Source: Metarhizium brunneum
Lineage: Eukaryota; Ascomycota; Sordariomycetes; Hypocreales; Clavicipitaceae
Assembly: GCF_013426205.1 (NCBI RefSeq)
Contig: NC_089422.1
Span: forward strand, 4,278,001 to 4,342,000
Direction of reading: 5' to 3'
Length of the DNA: 64,000 nucleotides
Made by a program: the position numbers and the translations under genes. The notes below the pieces were generated by a model. The model did no database searches, was not told the origin of the DNA, and worked only from the letters and a program-made list of their open reading frames with translations. Below, in pieces: positions 1 through 12,977 of the stretch. Numbering within the stretch: the stretch's first letter is position 1; every line of letters starts with the position of its first letter.

Positions 1-3000
1 ACCGCCGCAAGAATCAAGGACATGAACTAATGATGGGTAGTTAACTCGACGGAGGGCAAAACGAAAACTAAAAAATGTAAAATCGAGAAGGAGAGGGTGG
101 TTGAGAAAATGAGAGACAAAGACAATAGCGAAAGACCATCAAAGCCAACGGCTCGAAACAAAGGCGAAACAATACCTAGGCACGAAATTTGAATAGGCAG
201 GGAGCAATAGAAGTACGACTGTAGATGGGAGAAGAATAAATCACGCGACAATAGGACCACGACGAACTAGGCACTGTCGCAGGCCAACCTCGGCGGCCGC
301 ATCAGAGTGGCCAGAAACACGGCGCAATGTGGTTCATTTTGTTATTCTGCACTGTTTCCAGGTTTCACCGCTGTATGCTAAATAAAGCGAGGGCTCCATT
401 ATGGCACATCTGCTCCCGCGTCGACGTCGGCGTCTAAGTGTCGTCGTCTCATGGATTTCGATGGTTGGAGGTTGAGAATGAGATGCTAGTCTGATGACGG
501 CGCTTGTTTTGGGCAACATTGTGATTCAATTGGTTGCCGCTACGCGCCGTGGTAACGGGGATTTTTGATTGGTTGCATGTCGCAGGGGTGTGTCTGGTGG
601 TAGGTACTCGTAGCCTCGTCTCGTCTGGTGGTTCTCCAACTTGTGTGCTCCGTGTGAATACTGCAAGCTGTGCTACCCTGGGCTAGCAACATGTTGACGA
701 TCAGTGGTTCATAATGCCCCCGTGTGCAGCCTTCCGTCGCGTCTGGTGCTATTTTTATTTGCCTTTTTTTTCCCAAGTACTACTACTAGTACTTTCGAGG
801 TTTGATACAGGCTCCTTCGCTCGTTCGACCCAATCTTCCAACCAGGCTGCTTTATCTTCTCAATACATGTTGCGATCAGGCAGGTTGGTTCAAGGAAGAA
901 AACGAACATCAAACGGACGAAGCTACCATCCGATCCAATCAGCCGAAGGCAGAACTCACAGGCAGCCGGGGGAAACAAAACTGCACAATCACCCAATATA
1001 TACAGAAAGCTTCTGGTTAATGTACAATCGGGACGCCAGAGCAGAGCACGCCATGGGAGCAACCTCTTTGCCATTGACTGAAACCCACTACACTGGGGGC
1101 AAATTTGGCATTTGCGGGACGCGGATCCTACATCCTTGCAAGCCCTGACTGTGAAGTTCAATATTGGTCTTCATGGCCAAGCCAGGTAATCAACACAGCG
1201 CGCTCCGGCTCATGGCTCATCGGAAAGAATATGCTCCCGAGCAGATCTAGCGACATGAACCATGAACGATCCAACAGCTACGCTGGGGAAGCAGTGCAGC
1301 GGTTTGCTATGATAGATTTTACCAGTTCTCCATTGACCAAGAGCAGATGCTGAGATCCCTAATATTTACATTGTATTGTAGTAGTATTACTTCTACTCCA
1401 GTGGCCTGCCGGAGATGTGCAGATTCGCCAAGAAGTCCATAAAAGCTGTGGGCATTACTCCGTATTAGCCAACTGCTTTTATCCCCTGCAATAACGGGAC
1501 CAGTGGTCTTTTAGTCTTGGCAGATGCCTTGTAGCCACTGGGAATGGCCGCAGTGCCCACGATAGCTGGAATTGGCTATCCACAACCTGCTTGGTCCTTT
1601 TACGTCCGAACGAATGGACTCGGCATGTTATCGAGGCTCTCGCTCAAGTGATAAAGTGACACCATCCCCTGGTGGCGTGGCCGTTGCGTCGATTCCCCCC
1701 TTTCTCTTTTTCTGTTCTGCCGTCAGAGCTGGGCGCGCACTGGCCATAATGGTGCGGAGTACTAAGCACACGGGCTAGGGGGTTGTTGTGCTAAGGTGCA
1801 TCCGATTTGGGGCCGAATACTACGTCGGGCAGAGCAATGAAAAATGCAGGGTGCTGATGACGATGGTGTATGTTTGTATGTATGTGCGCAACTGCGACTG
1901 CACAAGCACAAAGCCGTAATAGCATCAAGACATAACAAGGCGGCAGAAGATGTAACGTCGGAGGAGCAAGGCGAGAAGGCAAGCAGAGAGACCAGAGAGC
2001 ACTAGCAGGTACCGGTAGGTAGTAGCAACTATTCAATGTTGGCAACACCTGCCGCGCTTTGCGAAAGGTCAACTGGTCTTCCCTGCCGATACTTTTGCTC
2101 CAGCCACCACATGCAGCCATTGACCTTTGCGAAAGCTGGTCGATGATTGGCGGCTGAGCCAAGATTGGCCCAAGGTACGGGGCACCTAACATGCCAGAAC
2201 TTTGCGACAACGAAGGAAAACGCCAAAAAAGTCAAATTCACCCTCGTGTCGAGATCTCGGCCTTGCGGCCCCTGAGAAGAGCACAAGCACAGCAAAGCGC
2301 CAGAATCAAAGTTGACCAGCCTTTGCACGAGTTGGCGGCAGGCTGCCTCGAGTGCTCGCTCTCGGACCAGCTTGTTGTTTGTGCCTTGTACTTGTAGTCG
2401 GGAGGACTGTTGTATATGCGTTCAGGAGGACTCTTCAGGAGTCACTACTGATGACCTTCCTCTAAGTACTGAAGTAGGTACGGCGCACTACTTTGGAGGC
2501 AACTATTACTCCGTTATCTGATAAAATATTACGGAGCACGCCAATGACGCCCCCCCGCCGCAATCCCTGCCCGGGCGCCCAGCAAATTCTTTTGCGTCGC
2601 GCGCAAACACCTTGAGTTCATATGTTTTGGCCCGCTTGGGGGCGGTCATCAAGATTGCGTGCGACTGGCGACCAGACTTCTTCATCTCTGCTGGTGGCCC
2701 CGGTGGCACAATACCAGTAGTAGGGAGTAAGTACTCCGTACGTACTTGCCTAGTTCTTAGTAGTAATAATGAGAAGAATAAGTTACTCCGTAAAGGATAA
2801 GGAGACATGGAACTAGTACTCCGTACTCCAGTACAGAGCGCAAGACCACAGAGATGGGATGGTCTCACTTGCTGTGCGAGGACCGAGTACTGAGTACCTG
2901 CGTGCCTCCCTGCCGCATGCCATAAAAGCAGGTACGTGGGTACTTGCCGCCCTGGCTTGTTTGCCTGTTTCGCGGCCCATTTCCCGTGCCGGTGCGCTCA

Positions 3001-3944
3001 AGTGCTCGTCCAAACTCGCCAACAAAAAAATCCAAGCTCAGGGTAACGCTTCAGTCACGGCTGCAGAAAGTCGCAGATACGAGACTGAGAGTTCTGCAGC
3101 GCCCTTTCAACCTTTCGCCTGCGAACCGCCAAATCCGCGCGTCCAAAGAGCCCGTTTGCCATGCCATTGCGGTGCTAGCACCTGCAATCCAAGCCACCTT
3201 TCAGCCAAGCCTCATCTCACTCGAGTCTCGCGTCAACCAGCATTACCCCCGTCGTCCGTCGTAACGAAAAGCTAGAACAACACTTCTTGTGCTACCTTGC
3301 CTTGATTAGCTACCCACCCTCTGCAGCATCGCCGAATCAAATAAATAAAAAGAAAACTCTCCCGGATTCTGGCAAGGAACGGGTTGTCATCCGGCACCAC
3401 TCTTTGGGTTCGTGCCAAGATCAACTGGTTAGTGGCCTCGTGGTCTGCGCGCCTCATCGCCAACACTTCTTGTCTTCTCTCTCTCTCCTTACTTCCCCCT
3501 TTGCGAGCGAGTTGATATTACTTTCCGTCTCAAAGCGATATTGACGGTACGCAGTACTCCCTTTGGGGACAAGGGGCACAGAAGCCACGGTGGCTGCTCA
3601 TGCGTCGCGCGATTCAATTCCCACGAAACCAGAGTTGCGCGTCCCCGATTCAATTTATTTGAGGCATCGCGCTCCACTCACTGCCTTCATCCCAGCTGGC
3701 GGCCTTGCGGATGACTGATCACACCTAGCAAGCCTCATACTCGACAGCGACGGTCAAACATTCAAACTGGCTTCTCCAAAGTTGACCGCCGGCTCCTCGA
3801 GCTCCGTCAACGACCGGCCTGTGCCGTCCCACCATCGACGACGCTCCTCGGCTGGAACACATACCCTCAGTGAGCAGAAATCCAGCAATTTTCTTGAGAT
3901 CCGCCCTGCGCTGGCAAACAAGGCCTCTCTCTCGCCTATCCTTG
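1..3944. other. gene-poor region, no supported CDS
   Basis: No open frame here has a recognisable domain, and the longest (about 140 codons) overlap on both strands as expected by chance. The stretch carries several copies of the dispersed word TACTCCGTA (1456, 2732, 2784, 2817). The last 500 bases are probably promoter and 5' UTR of the GT34 gene downstream. Confidence 0.6.
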
Positions 3945-4088
3945 GTACGTCCTAGCCATATTGTGCTGTCTGGTGGTTCATCACTTCATCCCTGTGGCAC
4001 CACGATCCTGCAGGTTACATGCCGAGTCATACGCGATTGCACAACTCGCTCCATCGTCAGACAAACTAATGCCTCATGTCGTGCTTAG
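3945..4088 (+). other. probable 5'-UTR intron of the GT34 gene
   Basis: A GTACGT donor at 3945, a CTAAT-like branch site near 4067 and a TTAG acceptor ending at 4088 define a 144-bp intron just before the chosen start. It would remove the upstream in-frame ATG at 4076. This is inferred from consensus only. Confidence 0.45.
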
Positions 4089-4105
4089 GTACACCCGCTA
4101 CTCCA

Positions 4106-5619
4106 ATGTCCTTGTCGCGTAGCCCATCACCCGTCCCCGGTGGTGGTTGGTCGAGCCCTGGTCTGAATATCAACAGTGGCAGGTCAAGTCCAGCCAATGC
4201 TCCCACTTCCGGCCCGGTACATTGGGAATCTGCAAAAATGAGACATCTCGGTGCCAACGGCTACCCGTCCTTTGCAACAAATAATTCGGGCTTCTTTGCT
4301 CGCCACTTGCGACGAATTTCGAGCAACCTTCCGCGGTACAACTCGAATAATACAATTCCACGATATGGCGACAAGGACAAGCCTTTCCGTGGTCAGAATA
4401 TACCATTGATTGGAAGAATACGATCAATCTCTGGCCGCATGGGTCGAAAGCTGAAGATCAGACTTCTTATTGTTCTTGTTTTGCTACTTTGCTTGTACAT
4501 CTTCTACCATTCTCGTAAGTGCTCCGTACCCTCGCCGTTTGGAACGCGACCAAAGTTTGAGTCGAACGATTTCTGACACCAGACTTGGGTAGCTCTTGTC
4601 TACTGGTATCGAAGAGCAAGTTGGGGTGGAGGCGGCTCAAAATTCGTCATCATCCTTGCAGCGAACGTGGGAGGAGGTGTCATGGAATGGAAAGGTGCCC
4701 GAGAGTGGGCAATCGAGCGGGACAGCGTACGAAATAAGCGAAAATACGCTACAAGATGGGGCTATGACCTCGAAATCGTCGACATGAAGACTAGAAAGAA
4801 GTATGCCCACGAATGGCGAGAGAGCTGGGAAAAAGTTGACTACGTCCGAAGTGCTATGAGAAAATACCCCAATGCCGAATGGTACGTTGCCAGTCTTTTT
4901 TTCATGATGGGCATCAATCGCAAGAAAAGTATTACTAACAACGCTGTAGGTTCTGGTGGCTTGATCTCAACACATATGTAATGGAACCCTCGTACTCCTT
5001 ACAGGATCACCTGTTCGATAATCTCCAAAACCACGTGTACCGCGATATCAACGAATACAACCCGCTTAATATCACCCATCCTCTCACCTACCCGTACCTT
5101 GACAAATTCGCATCGAGCCCAGTGGGGGACGGCAACGTCAACTCTGTGAACCTGCTTCTGTCTCAGGACTGCTCTGGCTTCAACCTGGGATCGTTCTTCG
5201 TGCGTCGCAGCGCCTGGACCGAACGCCTCTTGGATATCTGGTGGGATCCAGTGGCCTACGAGCAGAAGCACATGGCTTGGGAGCACAAGGAGCAAGACGC
5301 TTTAGAGACCCTCTACGAGAATCATGCTTGGGTGCGAGAGCACACTGGCTTTTTGCCTCAACGAAAAATCAACAGCTTCCCCCCGGCCGCATGTGGCGAC
5401 GGCTCTGGAAAGAATAACACTCGTTTCCATTATAATCAGTACGAGCGTGACTTTGTTGTCAACATGGCTGGTTGCGAATGGGGCCGAGACTGTTGGGGCG
5501 AAATGTACCACTATCGAGAGTTCAGCTACTGGCTCAACAGAAACCCCTGGGAACGTTTCAAGGAAGACTTTATTGCTCTTATCTGGTGGAAGCTGACGGG
5601 CAAGTGGGTGAAGCTCTGA
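4106..5619 (+). CDS. GT34 family glycosyltransferase (GMA12/MNN10 type)
   Basis: Type II Golgi membrane enzyme predicted to transfer galactose or mannose from a nucleotide sugar to cell-wall mannan or N-glycans. Exons 4106-4514, 4593-4881 and 4950-5619 join in frame to 455 residues; intron 2 has a TACTAAC branch site. A Ser/Pro/Asn-rich cytosolic tail is followed by one hydrophobic anchor at about residues 117-134. The lumenal part begins with FVIILAANVGGGV, then WWLDLNTYVMEP (the DxD-like sugar-nucleotide site), then CSGFNLGSFFVRRS and HKEQDAL, all typical of GT34. An in-frame ATG at 4076 lies inside a likely 5'-UTR intron (GTACGT at 3945, TAG ending 4088), so 4106 is preferred as start. Whether it is a galactosyl- or mannosyltransferase cannot be told from sequence. 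Confidence 0.9.
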
Positions 5620-8600
5620 TTGTGGCTAAGCTGTCACTCGCCAAAACTTTTCCCAGTTATCACCTGCTGGGGTGGTGACAAAAACCCCGTCATGACACAA
5701 GGAGGTGGCAGCAGCAGCCTTGCCGCAGGCTCACGAAACTTGTCATGCGATTTTCTCACATTGAGATGATCACAGCGTTTATACATTGGAGGCGGGGGCG
5801 CGGAGCTTACCAGCCCAATGAAGATTGGATAGATTTCCCCGGCCTAGCGAATTGCGACTGTTGGAATTACCCTTCACTGTGACATATTAATACCCATTCT
5901 CTTCTCGATTGGATGTTTCGAAAGGAGTTACAACGGGAGAGCGAAGAGAATTCTGCCTGGGGTAGGCCAGGTTCAGATGAGACCACGAAAGCAGCTGACG
6001 GCCGGTCCATGCGACATGCGGCCCAAGAATGAGCACCAGGACATGCACGACAGCCTTGTTACACGACGTTGGGTTACCTTGGATGGTACATGACGATACA
6101 TATGCATTTGGTTTGGTGCATATGCTCAATGAATCGTCACGACGACCGAGAGGCGTTTTTTGGAGGCGAAAAGAGAAGATACGGATGCATTTATTTATTA
6201 TTATTATTATATCATTTTTTCCTTCACGTGGACGGACGAAGATTTTCGGTGTTCAGGGAGCACGAGGCACGGCGGAGGCTAAAGAGGGAGGAAAGGAATT
6301 TGTTGGTTCCGTCTTTTATCTTTCTTGTTCTATTGTGCAACACACAACTTACCAACCCGATGCATGAGGGCCTGTCAGACGGCCCTCACAGGCGTTGTCA
6401 CATTTTTCACATTCAAAGGATTTCTTCTTCTTGAGCATGATATTGATGCTCGCGGTATTTTGATACCTTATTTTGTGTATTTTTCTTCCTGTACTCGTAT
6501 AATTTAGGTATGGCTTATTTTCACAATAGACGGCATTGCGTCTCACCAACTCGCTCTAGGAGAATTCCGGACAGATGGTTGCGGGAGGGAGCTGGCGTCG
6601 AGGACGACCAGAAGATGACGTTTGGCACTGGGCGGCAGGGACATGTGCGACTTGGCCTGTCAGGCAGGATTATTATGACGACCAGGCTGGTGGTCGGCGC
6701 TCATCCGTGACTTTTACCGCCAAGCTTGATTGACATGATCTGGTCCTTGGTACTCCGTAGAAAGGAAATGACTTGGGGAGGTAAGGATGAACCTTGTTTG
6801 AGATTGCCGGGACGGGAGGGGATGCCGAGACGATTGGATCGGAGGAGCGGGGGTTGAGACGAAATGTCCGTACAAGGGACTACTATATCATTGTGTTGAT
6901 GCGTTTGAGAGGGACCACGAGTAGTTGCAGGAACAGTGAATCGGCAGCGTAGTCAAGTCGGAGAAGGTGAGAGGCGATTGGTGTACAAGAGCGACAACCA
7001 GACGACACAGGTTATAGTGTAGGGTTGTTCATCTACGGTCTGTTGATGATGAGTGGAAGGAAGAAGGATGGGTTTCGAGAGGCTTGTGAAGCTTTCTTTG
7101 CGGATGGCCTTTAATAATTCCCCGTTTGCAAATACAGACATTGGCGGGATATGACTGAATAGGAAGGCTGATCCGGGAGCGGCATCTTATTTAGGAACTC
7201 TGGCTGAAACAGGAGACGTGTCCTTGGGCAATATACTCGGCCATTGATCAGCCTGATCGACGTGACAAATGTACATACAGTCAGAGGCAAGAGGTATTTG
7301 CTTGCCTGATGGCGTAGAGTGATAGTGATCTAGGGGTGTGCAGACACTCACCGCCTCCCTCCCACTGTACTGCAGCACGCAAGGGCCGGTCAGCATCAAA
7401 TATTTTGGCACCGGGCAGTGCGCCAGACGACAAGGTGCGTAGGGGATCCGGATCCGCAGAGACTGAGGGACACCAGACAGTTGTTGGATGATTGATGTCG
7501 AGAAAAACCCGGCGGTTTGTCTGCTCTGGAGTTGGTTCCACCTTCTGACTCCGTTGGCTGTTTCAGTGTCGATGTCGCTCCGAGGAATCAAGGACGGCGA
7601 GTCGCTTGTGGTTATGTGACTGAAATTAAAAGTTGGAATATGGAGTGCGAATATAGTGGATTGCGGGATTTTTGTTTTTATTACTATTATTAATTCTTAG
7701 CTTACAAGAGAGAGAGAGAAGAGAAGGGAGGGAATTGATACCATGCAAGCAGGGCAACTTCCTTTGTTCTGGTGTTGTGGCTGATGTGGCACGGAGATCA
7801 CGGAGATTTTAGTCATTATCGGAGCCTCAGGGCCCCAGAACGGAACTCCGGCCACGCAAAAGGAGAGACGGTGAAACAGTTGCTGACCAACACAACAGTA
7901 CATACATACATAAATACAGGTGCATCTAAGGAGGCGCTGTAAAACGTAAATAGAGCATCGGACACGTCTGTGTGTTCTTCGTAGGAAGAACACGAAGTGC
8001 CCTGCTCGAGGAACATTACCTGCAATTGGCCAAATCGTGGTAAGTGGGTCGTTATCTTGGACCTGCAAGCTATTATCAGAAAATGCTGAGCTGCAGCTGG
8101 AGGAGGAAGAAGACGTAGTCTTCCGTAGGTGCTATTAAAAAATGGCTGGCTTCTCAAGTTCTCACCCATGGTGCTTATTTGCATAGGATCGTCGTGATTT
8201 GGGCCCGGAAAATGTGACAAAGGTTTGCAAACTAGAAAGGGAGCAAGGCGGAGCAAGACATGGGTTTCTCACTCGCATTAAACGTGGTAAATTGATGGTT
8301 GATGGATATGTCGGCGGCGCAAACAGTCCATGGCTAGCGAGTATGTACTCCGTAACTTATTCCATATACCGCATCTCAGCGCGGAGGACATGTCGCACAA
8401 TGATGGTGCACGGTGTGCCAACATGACGCATCGATTCGCTTGTCGAGTCAAGGTAATACACTCCGTAGAAAGGGAGTTCTGTAAATCAAGGTGGTTATCA
8501 GATCCCTAGTGTTTTGTGTGTCTAGCAATGTTTCAACAGAAGAGGCTCTTGAAGCCTGGGAATCGATAACGTGGTGTTCGACACAGACGTCAAACACTGT

Positions 8601-10602
8601 GGGAGAACTTAGTTCTCTGGCGAGATCAGGGTCGGATAGCCGGCAGGTGTCGAATATTTCCAACTGTTTCGCCAAGCAATGTCAGTGCTTGTCAAACAGC
8701 CAGAGTGTATCGAGTAGGCATGCTCTTGTTCCTGCATGGCTAGTCGAGTTGTGGGTGTCATGGCCAAGTTCGGATGACGACGGATGGGGCAAGGCGGCAA
8801 ACATTCTACGGCGTACGAACGTGTCCGTTCACTGTGCAGTCAAACTGCCTTGTTTCAATCTTCAATGTCCCTCTTGGCCTCAGCGTTTCATCGGTAAGGG
8901 ACTCGGTATCGTGCGACTTGGGCCTCTCAGTCTCTGAAGTTCGATGTCGGGGGGGGGGGGGGGGGACGCGTATGTATTTGTTGTTTGCCGTGAATATGGC
9001 TCCATAGCGTGCTGTTGTCGACTTCTTAGATGTGAAGAGGCGCCAAGGGTTTGATGGAACGGGGGAAATTCGCGCAATGCCTCATTGAAGAGGTCGCCCG
9101 TTTGTGCGTCGGGATGTCTTGCGCTGTGAACTGTGAACACACAGTCTTGTCTGTCAATCGACCAGCACCACAAATCGCGCGCCAAGCCCAAAGGTACAAT
9201 GGACGAACCAGACGGTGAAAGCAGCATCGTAGCCGCCTGACCGCACAAGACGGTGCCCACTGCCCAGTGTGTGTAGGAAAGGAAGGTACAGGGAGCACAC
9301 AGCGGACGAACACTGACAGCCACTGGGGGTCGCCCCGCCCCACCTCAGCGCCAGTGGCAGGCAGGGGCAGGGGCTTTGCCAGCAGTCTTGCCCCTTCTGC
9401 CTCTTGGCGTTGCCATTCACGGGCTTTGATTGGCCTCTTCGGCCCAGGACCAGAGTCTCAGATTCACCAGCCTCCGCAATCTAGCTCTCCCGCCTCGCTC
9501 TTGTTGGCTCTTGGACAATCACGACTGCAACACCGTGGGAAACATGTCGCTACTAAGAGTGGGCCGCGAAAGCAACAGAGCAATATCTCCCATCCTTTTC
9601 TCTTCTATTCTACCGACAATGTACATCCAGATCTGGGAAACGCCAGAAACGGACGAGGGCTTGACCACAGGGGCACAGGGGGGGCTCGGGAGGGGGAAAA
9701 GGATCTTCAGACTAGTACTCTGTACTCCGTACTGGCTGGGTTGTGACCAAGACCCAACAGACGCAGCCAGAGAAACAATGAACCATATTTAGATATCTGG
9801 ATTTCCGTCCGACGTCCAACATGTTTCTGTTCGTCACTCGTCACCACCTTTCTTCTTGTCGTCTTTTTGTGCAGGCACTGCCCCAGGCTTTCGGTTCCGT
9901 TGACGGTTCCAGCATCCTTTGTTCCCTGCCGTTCAATCTTTCCGGCAGCTGGTCACCATTGTATTGTGTTTCTCGTCTTAGATTCATTCATCTTCCTCTT
10001 TTGGACTACCAGCCTCTCTATTGAATAGAGAAAGACGTCATTTATCTTCAATTGTCCGTCCACCTTCCAGTCGTTGGTTGCCATTGTTCCGCCTCCCAAC
10101 ATCTGATTCCCCTCCTTTGGACTCTGTTCAGTTCCTGATCAACTTGATCCTTTATATTGAGGGCGTCATTCCTCTGTCGCCCTCTCTTTTACATACACTG
10201 TGCCCGCCTATTGTTCAGTCTCAAAGACTTGCAAGGAAAACCAGAGTGATCTCACTGGGAGACTTGCACATTGCTTCATAGTCTTCATTCTCCAGGATTT
10301 CTTGGTAGCTGCCACTGCAAGTGCGATACAGCTTTTCTCTCTCTTGTCTCGCTCACATCCAAGCCATTTGGAAACAAGGCTCTGGTCTCGGGTTCATTAC
10401 GTTCTCTAGCACGGCAGAGAAACTCGAAGACATTTTCATCTCTCACATCACTTTGCGCTGGGAGTAGTCTCGCAAGTTGCTCGCCTCTACTATTTCACCA
10501 CTTGCGTTGACGCTGTCGTGCCGGCTCACACAGCAAAATCGCCTTCAAAAACCACATATATATTTTTACCAAACCTTGACGGCAATCCTAACTTCAATCA
10601 CC
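5620..10602. other. 5 kb intergenic region
   Basis: No open frame has a recognisable domain or convincing exon structure. It holds simple repeats (TTA run at 6190, GA run at 7706, 17-G run at 8949) and copies of the TACTCCGTA word at 6751, 8346 and 9723. The last 500 bases are pyrimidine-rich and probably form promoter and leader of the GH16 gene. I cannot exclude non-coding RNAs. Confidence 0.55.
8949..8965. repeat. poly-G tract
   Basis: An uninterrupted run of about 17 G residues in intergenic DNA. Homopolymer length is the least reliable part of any assembly. Confidence 0.9.
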
Positions 10603-11862
10603 ATGCGCTATTCAGGTCGCTTCGCTGCCCTCGCTGGCACTGTGCTTTTTTCGGCAGGCATCGCTCATGCGGGTTACCTACTTGACACTACTTACGATAG
10701 TACCAACTTTTTCAACAGCTTCGACTTCTTTACACTGCCAGATCCTACAGGGGGTTTCGTTCAATATGTTGATGGACAGACTGCCAACCAGGAAGGCCTT
10801 GCCGTTTACGCCAAAGGGGGGATATATATGGGCGTCGACTCCAAGACCAAGAACCCTCCCAATGGTCGCAAGTCAGTTCGTGTGTCCTCCAAAAAGTCAT
10901 TCACTCGTGGTCTGTTCATTGCCGACATAGCCCACATGCCTGGTAGCATTTGTGGCACATGGCCAGCTTTCTGGCTGCTCGGTCCCGGCTGGCCATCTTC
11001 TGGCGAGATTGACATACTTGAGGGTGTCAATGCCCAAACCAAGAATTCCATTACTCTTCACACAGCGAACGGCTGCACTATGTCTAACCAGGGCGCTCTC
11101 CCCTCTACCCAGTTTTCCTCTGCGGACTGTGGTGCCCTTGGTGCTTCAAAAGGCTGCCAACAGGCGACCGTCGATGCTTCAAATTATGGCGACGGCTTCA
11201 ACGCCATTGGAGGTGGTGTTTATGCTACTGAATGGACTTCGGATCACATTGCAGTCTGGTTCTTCCCTCGGTCAAACATTCCCCAGGACATTACTTCCCA
11301 GAACCCCAACCCCGCCAGCTGGGGAGCGCCGACTGCTCGATTCGTGGGAGGAAATACTTGCAACATCAACAATTTCTTCAAGGACCACCAGATTATCTTT
11401 GACACCACCTTTTGTGGTCAATGGGCTGGAGACGTCTGGAAAAATGATGCTAAGTGTAGTACTCTGGCCCCTACTTGCCAGGAGTATGTTTCTGGCAACC
11501 CTGAGCAGTTTGCGAATGCCTTTTGGGTCGTCAACTCCGTTAAAGTCTACCAACAAGGAGGCAGTCCAGGTCCAGTCCAGCACTTTGCGGCTGTAAATCC
11601 ATCTTCAGGCTCAGTTGGGCCTCAAGATCAAAACCATCCTCAACCGCAAACCCAGGTCCAGCCTCAGTCGACTCAGCCAGCTACTCAACCTCAGCCCACG
11701 AATGGGCAAGTATGGAATGGTCAGCCACAACCCAATTCTGATACCAACTCTCAACCGCCTCCACCAAAACAGGACAACTCATGGAATGGCCAAGTTTGGA
11801 ACGGTGGTGGCTGGAATTCCAAGAGACGAAATAGGGCCGTTGAGAAACGGTTTTCTGCTTAG
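10603..11862 (+). CDS. secreted GH16 family beta-glucanase
   Basis: Glycoside hydrolase predicted to cleave beta-1,3(4)-glucans of the cell wall or environment. The intronless frame from 10603 gives 419 residues; this ATG is chosen because it begins a clean signal peptide (MRYSGRFAALAGTVLFSAG, cleavage near AHA-G, residue 22). An in-frame ATG 126 bases upstream would bury the signal peptide. The GH16 active-site motif GEIDILEG lies at residues 134-141, with E135 and E140 as expected nucleophile and acid/base and D137 between. ICGTWPAFWLLG and TLHTANGC are also family-typical. The C-terminal 90 or so residues form a Gln/Pro/Asn-rich tail with a repeated NGQVWNG unit and dibasic KR pairs, and no GPI-like hydrophobic end. 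The nearest described group is the fungal endo-1,3(4)-beta-glucanases. Exact substrate is unknown. Confidence 0.93.
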   Translation: MRYSGRFAALAGTVLFSAGIAHAGYLLDTTYDSTNFFNSFDFFTLPDPTGGFVQYVDGQTANQEGLAVYAKGGIYMGVDSKTKNPPNGRKSVRVSSKKSFTRGLFIADIAHMPGSICGTWPAFWLLGPGWPSSGEIDILEGVNAQTKNSITLHTANGCTMSNQGALPSTQFSSADCGALGASKGCQQATVDASNYGDGFNAIGGGVYATEWTSDHIAVWFFPRSNIPQDITSQNPNPASWGAPTARFVGGNTCNINNFFKDHQIIFDTTFCGQWAGDVWKNDAKCSTLAPTCQEYVSGNPEQFANAFWVVNSVKVYQQGGSPGPVQHFAAVNPSSGSVGPQDQNHPQPQTQVQPQSTQPATQPQPTNGQVWNGQPQPNSDTNSQPPPPKQDNSWNGQVWNGGGWNSKRRNRAVEKRFSA

Positions 11863-12977
11863 GCAGAAGCAGAAGTTGTGCTACTGCAAAGAGGGAAATC
11901 AAGCATGCAAGCAAGAGCGGTTCAAACAAAGATACCCAGGGCGGGTTCCCATTGAAAAGACAGGACATGCTAGGCATGATGATACTGCTTGCATTATGAT
12001 GACGGACGCATCGATTGACGTTTTTTTTTTTCTGGATTTCTTCTTCTTCTACTTGATATTGCATTCGTGTTCGATATATTTCACCATTTAGGCAAGAGCC
12101 GCCGGAATGCATTTTTTCACTGTATATACAAACTTTAACTACGAGTTGCAACTGTATGAAACAAAGATTCGACTATGAAGCCTTTGACGGTTTGACCCTC
12201 CTGCCCCAGTGCATGTGTGAACAAGGGCTATCTATGTTGGCTCTTGCGTGAAGAACAGCATGAACACCTTGCATTGTCTTCTTCACCTTTGTTAGACCAG
12301 TGACAACAGCCAGGGTCCTCCTCTCCGCCTTCACTCTGCGACGAAGAGCAGGTGCCTGGCATGGTCTGAGCGGCAGGGGTGTTCTCTATCGTGTATAATG
12401 TCAAGTATAATGATTGGTGAGAACACGGCTTACGTATGTACTTGTACTACGGAGTACTAGTATCTAAAATGCTGTCTGGTCGGATGCGTTGAAAGAAACA
12501 ATTGAAATGGCCGCACCTAGACAGACTCGACTTGGTCATGCCCCCTGAGCCTGTCTAGGCGCGGCCTCATAGAGTTTTCATGGTTCCATTTGATTCCGAA
12601 AATTATCCCCACATGACTCGAAGCTCGAGGCAGCGAGCTCTGGTGAGTTCGACATGACGCTGAAGCAGCAGAGCCAGGTCTAGAAGCGGCCAGCTGAGCT
12701 AGGCCCAGCCACAGGCAGATTATCAAGAAATTGCGCGTCGCATCGTGCACGCCTACCAATGGCGCTCATTTGGAGAGCGTATTTGGGTCGTCGGGCCGTC
12801 GGGCCACGACTCAGCCTCCAGCTTCCAGCCAGCTTCTGATTGCTTGACTCTCAACTCCATCAATCGCGCACCCAATTGAGCCACAAACACCTCAATGACA
12901 CGGGAGGAATATACATGACGACATACGTCTTCTCTCTTTCTCTAAGAAAAAAATAGTCCAGTTCAACAGTGCCCACC
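11863..12977. other. intergenic region
   Basis: Contains the 3' UTR of the GH16 gene (T-rich near 12020) and the promoter of the MAPEG gene. One TACGGAGTA word lies at 12448. No supported gene. Confidence 0.6.

Noticed and set aside
8491..8937. 148-codon plus-strand frame
   Set aside because: Ser/Cys/Trp-rich with no domain and no supporting exon structure; judged a chance frame.
10477..10602. In-frame upstream ATG for the GH16 gene
   Set aside because: Would place 42 residues before a clear signal peptide.
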